Source: DATBAK01 sp036787815 (GTDB lineage: Bacteria > Actinomycetota > Acidimicrobiia > IMCC26256 > PALSA-610). Taken from it: a stretch of 8,179 nt of DNA. Of the stretch, positions 1 to 5,385 are shown one piece after another. Made by a program: the position numbers and the translations under genes. Every line of letters starts with the position of its first letter. Position 1 is the first letter of the stretch. The stretch spans positions 1 to 8,179 of the forward strand of contig DAIQOP010000172.1 in the NCBI GenBank assembly GCA_036787815.1, written 5' to 3'. The notes under the pieces are model-generated. The model saw nothing but the letters and a program-made list of their open reading frames with translations. It did not search any database and was not told the origin of the DNA.

Positions 1-401
1 ATCAACAAGACCCAGGGCGCGCAGGCCGCGAGGCGCTCGTCAAGGCGCGTCGCGGGCACGAACTCGGCCTCGACGACGATGCCGTCGGGGTCGTCGACCG
101 ACAGGACACCCTCGAACTCCGCGACCCTGTAGACCTCGCAGCGCATGTGCCAACCCATGTCGGGGGCCACGGCGTGCACCTCGTAGACCGGCCCCTCCCA
201 CGCGGTGACCCGCAGCCCGGTCTCCTCGAGCACCTCACGCTCGAGGCCCGCGAGGACCGACGCGTCTTCGGCGTCGACGACGCCACCGGGAGTGCTCCAG
301 TCCTCGGCACCCCCACGACGGACGTTGCGCACCATCAGGAGCCCCGCGTCGGTCTCGAGCAGTGCTCCGGCAACGGTCCATTCCTGCCAGGACTCACTCA
401 T
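1..401 (-). CDS. Nudix hydrolase (C-terminus cut by window edge)
   Basis: The first 133 codons of a Nudix-family pyrophosphohydrolase are visible, starting at the ATG at 401-399; the gene runs off the left edge of the window. The N-terminus (WTVAGALLETDAGLLMVRN) is the usual first beta strands. The Nudix helix follows at residues 39-63 (GG...REVLEETGL), with the metal-binding glutamates E56, E59 and E60 present. The box is slightly irregular: the spacing from the GG to REVLEE is one residue longer than G-x5-E-x7-REUxEExGU, and the usual GE is ED. Family members hydrolyse nucleoside diphosphates linked to another moiety; the substrate cannot be told from this sequence. No clear Shine-Dalgarno precedes the ATG. 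The gene is divergent from the small membrane protein at 464, with 62 nt between them. The family call is solid; the exact activity is open. Confidence 0.88.
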   Translation of the reverse strand, partial: MSESWQEWTVAGALLETDAGLLMVRNVRRGGAEDWSTPGGVVDAEDASVLAGLEREVLEETGLRVTAWEGPVYEVHAVAPDMGWHMRCEVYRVAEFEGVLSVDDPDGIVVEAEFVPATRLDERLAACAPWVLL

Positions 402-450
402 GACGGACCAGTGTGGCAGGTCGAGTGAGTCCGTCGTCAGGGCCCGCAGA

Positions 451-456
451 TACGAT
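451..456 (+). promoter_or_regulatory. Candidate -10 element, leaderless start
   Basis: The hexamer TACGAT fits the actinobacterial -10 pattern TAnnnT and ends 7 nt before the ATG at 464, which would place the transcription start on or next to the start codon. No Shine-Dalgarno lies in front of that ATG, which agrees with leaderless translation. No good -35 box is visible at the expected distance. Confidence 0.45.
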
Positions 457-463
457 CCGGCGC

Positions 464-817
464 ATGGAGCCGGCCGGGGGGAATGTCGAACCAGACCCCC
501 CCGACGAGTTCGTCGTGCACCCCAACATCCCGCGGCGCGGCCCGCTGATCGGCGCCTTCGTCGCGGTCACGGTGTGCGGCGCGCTCGGAGCGTTGATCGG
601 GTACGGCCTCGTCGACACCAGCTGCCAGGAGCAACCGTCGCTCCTCGAACGCCTGCTCGAATCGGTACGGGGCTACCACGCGACCGCGCATCACTGCGCG
701 GTCGCCCGCGCCGGTGGTTCCGTCGTCGGCGGCGTGCTCGCGGCGATCGGGGCCGGCGTCGTCGCCGTCCTGATGCTGCGCGCGATGGCCGAGTGGCGCG
801 TGCACCGTCCTGACTAG
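464..817 (+). CDS. Small two-TM membrane protein, unknown function
   Basis: A 117-residue protein that I do not recognise. A Pro/Glu/Asp-rich N-terminal stretch (1-25) is followed by a hydrophobic segment at about 28-50 (start GPLIGAFVAVTVCGALG), a loop of about 33 residues, a second hydrophobic segment at about 84-107 (start AGGSVVGGVLAAIGAGVV) and a short basic end (RAMAEWRVHRPD). Both segments are Gly/Ala-rich and long enough to span the membrane. The loop holds C54 and C78, which could form a disulfide if it lies outside the cell; with a basic C-terminus inside, both termini would be cytoplasmic. ATG 464 is chosen because of the -10-like element at 451-456; an in-frame GTG at 413 would put that element inside the gene. 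The stop overlaps the stop of the convergent GNAT gene. No function is claimed. Confidence 0.75.
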   Translation: MEPAGGNVEPDPPDEFVVHPNIPRRGPLIGAFVAVTVCGALGALIGYGLVDTSCQEQPSLLERLLESVRGYHATAHHCAVARAGGSVVGGVLAAIGAGVVAVLMLRAMAEWRVHRPD

Positions 818-1338
818 GGAACGGCGTCGAACGCGTCCGCGTAGCGGAAGGCACCGCGCTCGTCACCCGTCGCGCTCGTGAGGATGCGAACCTGGAAGGC
901 ATCGCCGGGCCAGTCGTGCATTGGCTCGATGCCGTGGCGCGCCGCGGGCTCGAAACCGAAACGTCGGTAGAACGCGGGGTCGCCGAGCAGCACGATGAGC
1001 GGCTCGTCGAGCGCGTCGGCGGCGCCGACGACCGCGTGCATCAGCGCACTGCCGACCCCGATGCGTTGATGATCGGGCACGACCCCCAAGGGCCCGAGCC
1101 CGAGCACTGCGAACCGATCGGCGATCGTCGCCCGGGTGCACACGACGTGGCCGACGATCCGGTCGTCGGCGATCACCACGACCGACAGTGCGGGCAGCCA
1201 CGCGTCGGACGCGCGCAGCTCGTCGACGAGGCCGACCTCGGGCGGTTCCCCGGCTCCCGATTCGGGTCGGGGGAACGCCGACGCGTGGACCGCCGCGATC
1301 GCCGGTTCGTCACCCGCGCGTTCCCTCCGCAAGAACAT
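814..1338 (-). CDS. GNAT-family N-acetyltransferase (YhbS-like)
   Basis: A 174-residue acetyltransferase expected to move an acetyl group from acetyl-CoA to an unknown amine. The GNAT core is clear: strand beta4 with LGPLGVVPDHQRIGVGSALM at 81-100 holds the acetyl-CoA pyrophosphate-binding loop (Q91-R-I-G-V-G96). LGDPAFYRRFGFEPA at 118-132 is the turn and strand typical of the COG3153/YhbS-like group. The N-terminus (MFLRRERAGDEPAIAAVHASAF) is the usual beta1-alpha1. The ATG at 1338 has no Shine-Dalgarno; a TAGACA hexamer lies 6 nt upstream (1345-1350, minus strand) and may be a weak leaderless -10. The gene is divergent from the candidate small ORF at 1422 and convergent with the two-TM protein, with overlapping stops. 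The neighbours give no clue to the substrate. Confidence 0.92.
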   Translation of the reverse strand: MFLRRERAGDEPAIAAVHASAFPRPESGAGEPPEVGLVDELRASDAWLPALSVVVIADDRIVGHVVCTRATIADRFAVLGLGPLGVVPDHQRIGVGSALMHAVVGAADALDEPLIVLLGDPAFYRRFGFEPAARHGIEPMHDWPGDAFQVRILTSATGDERGAFRYADAFDAVP

Positions 1339-1408
1339 GGCATCTGTCTAGCAACCCGAGCCCACGCCCGCACCACTGTGGGCCCAGCCGCCGTCGAGGC
1401 GAGATCGG

Positions 1409-1414
1409 TACGCT
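1409..1414 (+). promoter_or_regulatory. Candidate -10 element before small ORF
   Basis: TACGCT fits TAnnnT and ends 7 nt before the GTG at 1422. This is the same spacing, and nearly the same hexamer, as TACGAT at 451-456 before the other small membrane protein gene. It supports a leaderless transcript starting at the GTG. No convincing -35 is seen. Confidence 0.35.
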
Positions 1415-1421
1415 TTCGGGC

Positions 1422-1661
1422 GTGTTGCTCCTCGTCGCGCTGCTGCTCGCGTGGGTGGCCTTGGGGGTCGAGAGCTCGAACCGCACCGCCCTTCGTGAGT
1501 CCCTGGTCCGACCGGGGCGACCGAGGGAGCGCGTGCGGGGCGGCGTCGGCCCGCGCTACCAGGTGAGGCCGAGGGTCTCGCGCATCGTGGCTTCGAACGT
1601 GGCGTCGTCGAGCTGCGCGCGCACGCTCGTGACCAGCTCGGCATCGGCACCGACCGGGTGA
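1422..1661 (+). CDS. Candidate small membrane-anchored protein, antisense overlap
   Basis: A tentative 79-codon gene. From GTG 1422 it opens with a strongly hydrophobic stretch (MLLLVALLLAWVALGV), then turns hydrophilic and basic (RTALRESLVRPGRPRERVRG). That is the outline of a single-TM-anchored or exported small protein. Support: the stretch fills an otherwise empty 217-nt gap between the GNAT and SDR genes, the -10-like TACGCT sits 7 nt upstream, and third positions are mostly G or C up to 1555. Against: the last 35 codons lie antisense to the end of the SDR gene and are Ser/Ala/Val-rich, as out-of-frame translations in such DNA often are; no family is recognised; and high-GC DNA produces long chance ORFs. 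The function is unknown. Confidence 0.35.
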   Translation: MLLLVALLLAWVALGVESSNRTALRESLVRPGRPRERVRGGVGPRYQVRPRVSRIVASNVASSSCARTLVTSSASAPTG

Positions 1662-2353
1662 CGGAGCGTGTGGTCCTTCGCCTCGATCGCATCCGCAATC
1701 GCCGCGGCGACGGTCTCGGGGCCCGCGGAGGTGTCGTTGGCCGGCAGCTTGCCGCGCGACGCCTCCCACTGGGTCGAGAGCTCCTCGTACGGCCCACCTT
1801 CCCGGCCGAAGACCGCTTCGTTGGCGACGAAGTTGGTCTCGAACACGCCCGGCTCGATGAGCACGCAGCGAATGCCGAAGTGGCCGACCTCGTAGTGCAG
1901 CGCCTCGGTGAGCCCCTCCACACCGAACTTCGTCGCCGAGTAGAAGCCGTCGAACGGCGGGGCGACCCGGCCGGCGAGCGACGAGACGTTCACGATCGTG
2001 CCCGACCCCCGCTCGCGCATCTGCGGCAACACGCCCTGGATCATGCGGATCACACCGAACACGTTCGTCTCGAACATGCGGCGCACCTCGGCGAGCGGCA
2101 CGTGCTCGACCGGGCCGACGACACCGAAGCCCGCGTTGTTCACCAGCACGTCGATCGGCCCCGCCGCGGCGATGGCCGCCGCGACCGACTCGTCGGAGTC
2201 GACGTCGAGTGCGAGGGTCGCGGCGACATCGAGATCAGTGAGGGTCTCCGGCCGGCGTGCGGTCGCGACGACGTCGAAGCCGCGCTTCGTGAGCTCTACC
2301 GCGGTGGCGCGACCGATGCCGGTCGAACAGCCGGTGACGAGGGCACGGGACAT
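1556..2353 (-). CDS. Short-chain dehydrogenase/reductase (classical SDR)
   Basis: A 265-residue classical SDR oxidoreductase with a Rossmann fold. All family motifs are present: TGCSTGIG at 7-14 binds the cofactor, D50-V51 contacts the adenine, NNAG is at 72-75, and N97, S125, Y138 and K142 (YSATK) form the catalytic tetrad; E167-P-G169 follows. The Arg pair R33-R34 after beta2 (ATARRPETL) suggests NADP(H) rather than NAD(H). The substrate is not evident; the overall look is that of broad carbonyl reductases. ATG 2353 is chosen because GGAGG lies 5 nt upstream. It is the last gene of the operon, 20 nt after the threonine aldolase stop. Its 3' end may be overlapped by a small antisense ORF. 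The family is certain; the reaction is not. Confidence 0.95.
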   Translation of the reverse strand: MSRALVTGCSTGIGRATAVELTKRGFDVVATARRPETLTDLDVAATLALDVDSDESVAAAIAAAGPIDVLVNNAGFGVVGPVEHVPLAEVRRMFETNVFGVIRMIQGVLPQMRERGSGTIVNVSSLAGRVAPPFDGFYSATKFGVEGLTEALHYEVGHFGIRCVLIEPGVFETNFVANEAVFGREGGPYEELSTQWEASRGKLPANDTSAGPETVAAAIADAIEAKDHTLRHPVGADAELVTSVRAQLDDATFEATMRETLGLTW

Positions 2354-2358
2354 GGAGA

Positions 2359-2363
2359 CCTCC
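2359..2363 (-). promoter_or_regulatory. Shine-Dalgarno of the SDR gene
   Basis: On the minus strand GGAGG stands 5 nt before the ATG at 2353, inside the 20-nt gap after the threonine aldolase stop. It fixes the SDR start and shows that this last operon gene has its own ribosome entry, unlike the overlapped genes before it. Confidence 0.75.
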
Positions 2364-2373
2364 GGGTCGGGGT

Positions 2374-3399
2374 TCAGAGCTCGCTGATCGCGCGACAGGC
2401 GCGCGCGAGCGCGTCGTCGTCGACATCTTTGTGGGTGACGAAGCGGACCGTCGAGGGGTCGAGGGTGCCGGCGAGGACGTGGGAGTCGGCGAGGCGCTCG
2501 AGCGCGTGCTCGGGCAGGGCGTCGAGCGGGCAGCAGACGATGTTGGTGCGCACTCCGGCCGGGTCGAGCGAGCCGGGGAAGCGATCGACGATCGCCTCCG
2601 CGAGGCGCCGGGCCCGGGCGTGATCATCGGCCAACCGCTCGACCATCGTCTCGAGCGCCACGATCCCCGCGGCGGCGATGATCCCGGCCTGGCGCATCGC
2701 GCCGCCGAGGGTGTGCCGGTGCGCCCGCGCCTCCTCGATGGCGGCCGCGCTTCCGCACAGCACCGATCCGACGGGCGCGCCGAGGCCCTTCGAGAGGCAG
2801 AACATCACGGTGTCGCAGCCGGCCACCAACTGCGCCGGCGGCACGCCGAGGGCGATGGCCGCGTTCCAGATGCGGGCGCCGTCGCAGTGCACCGGGAGCC
2901 CGTGCACGCGGGCGGCACCCACGACCGCGCCGACCTCGGCCGCCGCCAACGGCCGCCCCTGCGCGGGCATGTGCGTGTTCTCGATCCACACGAGCGAGAC
3001 GCGAGGGAGGTGGTGGTCGCGGCCGATCGCGGCCCGCTCGATCTGCTCGGCGGTGACGAGACCGTCGGCGTCGGCGAGCGGATGCAGCTGCACGCCCGAG
3101 TTGAGCGGCGCGGCGGCGTTCTCGTAGCGGTACACGTGGGATCGCTCAGGGACGAGCACTTCGGTGCCCCGTTGCGCGAGCACGCGGATCGCGATCTGGT
3201 TCGCCATCACGCCCGACGGCACGTAGAGCGCGGCTTCCGTGCCGAGCAACGCGGCCGCGAGCGTCTGCAGACGATTGACGGTCGGGTCCTCGCCGTACGC
3301 GTCGTCGCCGACCTCCGCGGCCGCCATCGCGGCGCGCATCTCGTCGGTCGGTCGGGTGACCGTGTCGCTGCGGAGGTCGACGACGGCGTCCACCGTCAC
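2374..3399 (-). CDS. ltaE: Low-specificity L-threonine aldolase
   Basis: A 341-residue PLP enzyme of fold type I that cleaves L-threonine or L-allo-threonine to glycine and acetaldehyde, in the cytoplasm. The hallmark DLRSDTVTRPT is at 8-18, followed by GDDAYGEDPTVNRLQ (31-45). H88 is the residue expected to stack on PLP, HCDGARIWNAA at 171-181 supplies D173 and R176 for the PLP pocket, and LSKGLGAPVGSVL holds the Schiff-base lysine K204. Length matches the family. GTG 3399 overlaps the thioesterase TGA in GTGA. A second in-frame GTG at 3393 has better spacing (5 nt) from the GGGGGAG at 3405-3399 and would shorten the protein by two residues, so the start is uncertain by that much. It is the third gene of the operon. 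A strictly L-allo-specific variant cannot be excluded. Confidence 0.94.
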   Translation of the reverse strand: MTVDAVVDLRSDTVTRPTDEMRAAMAAAEVGDDAYGEDPTVNRLQTLAAALLGTEAALYVPSGVMANQIAIRVLAQRGTEVLVPERSHVYRYENAAAPLNSGVQLHPLADADGLVTAEQIERAAIGRDHHLPRVSLVWIENTHMPAQGRPLAAAEVGAVVGAARVHGLPVHCDGARIWNAAIALGVPPAQLVAGCDTVMFCLSKGLGAPVGSVLCGSAAAIEEARAHRHTLGGAMRQAGIIAAAGIVALETMVERLADDHARARRLAEAIVDRFPGSLDPAGVRTNIVCCPLDALPEHALERLADSHVLAGTLDPSTVRFVTHKDVDDDALARACRAISEL

Positions 3400-4277
3400 T
3401 CCCCCTTCGCCTTCGCGGGGCGGACGATGGGGCGCATCAAGCCCTCCTGGATGACCGTGATCGCCAGCCGGCCCTCACGCGTGTAGATGAAGCCCTCGGC
3501 CAACCCGCGCGCGCCATGGGCCGACGGACTCTTCTGGTGGTAGAGGAGCCACTCGTCGGCACGGAACGGACGGTGGAACCACATCGCGTGGTCGAGGCTG
3601 GCGATCATGAAATCTTCGTCTTCGTAGTTGATCTGATGCGCCATCACGGCGGTGTCGAGCAGCGTGAGGTCAGAGGCGTACGCGACGACGCACGCGTGCA
3701 ACAGCGGGTCGTCCGGCAGCTCACCGTTCGCACGGATCCACACGTGCTGCTCGGCCTCGCGCGGCGTCGGGTCGATCCAGCGCGGCGCCTCGACCGCGCG
3801 CGAGTCGATCGGCCGTTCCCGTTCGATCCACAGCGAGAAGTCGGCGCTGAACCGGTCCTTGAACGGTTCGAGGCGCTCGCGCAGCGTCGGGAGATCTTCG
3901 GGCGGCGGAACCTGCGGCATCGGATACTGGTGATCGGGGCCGGGCTCGTCGATGTGGAACGACGCCGCGAGGTTGAAGATCGCCCGACCGTGCTGGATCG
4001 CGACGACGCGTCGGGTGGTGAACGAGTTGCCGTCGCGAATGCGATCGACGTCGTAGATGATCGGCACGTGCGGATCGCCCGGCCGCAGGAAGTACGCGTG
4101 CAACGAGTGCACCCGGCCGCGTTCGACGGTGCGGCCGGCCGCGACGAGCGCCTGCCCGGCGACCTGCCCCCCGAACACACGCTGGCGCTCCTCGTCGGGG
4201 CTCACCCCTCGGAACAGGTTGAGCTCGAGCGGTTCGAGCTCGAGCAACTGGATGAGATCGTCGAGCGCCGCGGTCAC
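3396..4277 (-). CDS. tesB: Acyl-CoA thioesterase II
   Basis: A 293-residue double-hotdog thioesterase that hydrolyses acyl-CoA to free fatty acid and CoA, close in length to E. coli TesB (286). The N-terminal hotdog has RVFGGQVAGQALVAAGRTV (33-51) and HSLHAYFLRPGDP (57-69). The C-terminal hotdog has YASDLTLLDTA (200-210), ASLDHAMWFHRPFRADEWLL (226-245) and the closing IQEGLMRP. The catalytic set of the family (Asp204, Thr228, Gln278 in E. coli) corresponds to D203, S227 and Q277, with a conservative Ser for Thr. The true start is GTG 4277, overlapping the PFK stop as GTGA. The reading frame stays open far upstream, but that part is Arg-rich out-of-frame translation of the PFK gene. No Shine-Dalgarno is seen, so translation is probably coupled to PFK. 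Confidence 0.95.
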   Translation of the reverse strand: MTAALDDLIQLLELEPLELNLFRGVSPDEERQRVFGGQVAGQALVAAGRTVERGRVHSLHAYFLRPGDPHVPIIYDVDRIRDGNSFTTRRVVAIQHGRAIFNLAASFHIDEPGPDHQYPMPQVPPPEDLPTLRERLEPFKDRFSADFSLWIERERPIDSRAVEAPRWIDPTPREAEQHVWIRANGELPDDPLLHACVVAYASDLTLLDTAVMAHQINYEDEDFMIASLDHAMWFHRPFRADEWLLYHQKSPSAHGARGLAEGFIYTREGRLAITVIQEGLMRPIVRPAKAKGE

Positions 4278-5302
4278 GCGAAGAACACGGCCGCGGATTC
4301 GAAGAGCCCGAGATCGACCGTCTTCGACTCGGCGACGCCGTCGGCGATCGGGACGCGGACGATGTCGGTGCCGTGCAGCGCGACCATCTTCGCGAAGTCG
4401 CCCTCGTGCGCCGCATCGATCGCTTCGAGCCCGAAACGGGTCGCGAGCACACGATCGAACGCGGTGGGGGTGCCGCCCCGCAGCACGTGGCCGAGCACGG
4501 TGACCCGGGCCTCGAAGCCGGTGCGGCTCGCGATCTCCTCCTGCAAGCGCATGCCGATCCCGCCCAGCCGCACGTGACCGAACTCGTCGGTGTCGCCCGA
4601 CTGCAAGGTCATCGTGCCCTCGACCGGCACCGCGCCCTCGGCCGCCACCACGATCGAGAACGCCTCGCCCTGGGCGTGCCGGTGGCGCAGGCGCGCGCAC
4701 AGCTCCTCGATGTCGAACGGCTCTTCGGGCACCAGGATGATGTCGGCCCCACCGGCGAGCCCGCAGTAGGTCGCGATCCAACCCGCGTGCCGGCCCATCA
4801 CCTCGACGACCATGACCCGGTCATGACTCTCGGCCGTCGTGTGCAGGCGATCGATCGCGTCGGTGGCAACCTGCACGGCGGTCCAGAACCCGAACGTGTA
4901 ATCGGTGGCCGACAGGTCGTTGTCGATCGTCTTCGGCACTCCGACGACGCCGATGCCCGACTCGCCGAGCTTCTGGCCCACGCCGATGGTGTCGTCGCCG
5001 CCGATGACGATGAGCGCGTCGATGTGGTCGCGCTTCAGTGTCGCCGCGACGCGCGCCGGGCCGTCGTCGGACTTGTACGGGTTCGTGCGCGACGTGCCGA
5101 GGATCGTGCCGCCGCGCGTGAGCAGCCCCCGGGTGGTCTCGATGGAGAGCGGCATGCTCCCGCCTTCCATCACCCCCCGCCATCCGTGGCGGTACCCCAC
5201 GAAGGTGTGCCCGTAGACGCCCTCCCCCTTGCGCACGGCCGCGCGAATGACCGCATTGAGGCCGGGGCAGTCGCCGCCACCCGTCAACATGCCGATTCGC
5301 AT
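4274..5302 (-). CDS. 6-phosphofructokinase, predicted PPi-dependent
   Basis: A 342-residue group A phosphofructokinase that phosphorylates fructose-6-phosphate to fructose-1,6-bisphosphate. Motifs: TGGGDCPGLNAVIRAA (7-22) at the phosphoryl-donor site, GGDDTIG (101-107), PKTIDND (123-129) with catalytic D127, MGRHAGW (169-175), and LGHVLRGGTPTAFDR (270-284) near the sugar-phosphate site. The donor-selecting positions are D104 and K124, the pair found in pyrophosphate-dependent enzymes; ATP enzymes have G104. I therefore predict a reversible PPi-PFK (EC 2.7.1.90), to be tested. The start is ATG 5302, 6 nt after AAGGAG; the frame is open further upstream to 5401 but would run through that site and into the divergent gene. 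It is the first gene of the four-gene operon. Confidence 0.95.
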   Translation of the reverse strand: MRIGMLTGGGDCPGLNAVIRAAVRKGEGVYGHTFVGYRHGWRGVMEGGSMPLSIETTRGLLTRGGTILGTSRTNPYKSDDGPARVAATLKRDHIDALIVIGGDDTIGVGQKLGESGIGVVGVPKTIDNDLSATDYTFGFWTAVQVATDAIDRLHTTAESHDRVMVVEVMGRHAGWIATYCGLAGGADIILVPEEPFDIEELCARLRHRHAQGEAFSIVVAAEGAVPVEGTMTLQSGDTDEFGHVRLGGIGMRLQEEIASRTGFEARVTVLGHVLRGGTPTAFDRVLATRFGLEAIDAAHEGDFAKMVALHGTDIVRVPIADGVAESKTVDLGLFESAAVFFA

Positions 5303-5385
5303 CTGCGTCTCCTTCGCTACGAACACTCGGTATCGCAGGTCTCGTGCCCTATCCTGCCGCGAGTCCGAGGCGTCCCGGGGGTGCC
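5303..5385. promoter_or_regulatory. Divergent promoter region, PFK operon / PH-like gene
   Basis: These 83 nt separate two divergent starts and must hold promoters for both the minus-strand operon and the plus-strand PH-like gene. For the plus strand, TATCCT at 5350-5355 is a reasonable -10 that would give a leader of about 24 nt, with GGGGG (5377-5381) as a weak ribosome site. For the minus strand I see no clear -10; GATACC within 5329-5338 is a weak guess. No operator palindrome stands out. Confidence 0.45.
5309..5314 (-). promoter_or_regulatory. Shine-Dalgarno of the PFK gene
   Basis: AAGGAG on the minus strand stands 6 nt before the ATG at 5302. It decides the start over longer in-frame readings and marks the ribosome entry of the operon's first gene. 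Confidence 0.8.

Noticed and set aside
413..463. GTG 413 as start of the two-TM protein
   Set aside because: It would put the likely -10 element inside the gene and add residues with no features; ATG 464 is the simpler start.
1501..1517. GC-rich hairpin (CCCTGGT / ACCGGGG) about 40 nt past the SDR stop, as operon terminator
   Set aside because: On the strand that matters (minus) the middle G-T wobble becomes a C-A mismatch, and no U-tract follows. It is not strong enough to call.
2431..3486. A 351-codon open frame on the plus strand opposite threonine aldolase
   Set aside because: The translation is Arg/Gly/Val/Asp-rich with no motif, and the opposite strand codes a complete enzyme with all its catalytic residues.
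4278..4781. N-terminal extension of the TesB frame up to 4781
   Set aside because: The extra 168 codons are an Arg-rich out-of-frame reading of PFK. The family N-terminus begins right at GTG 4277, which overlaps the PFK stop.
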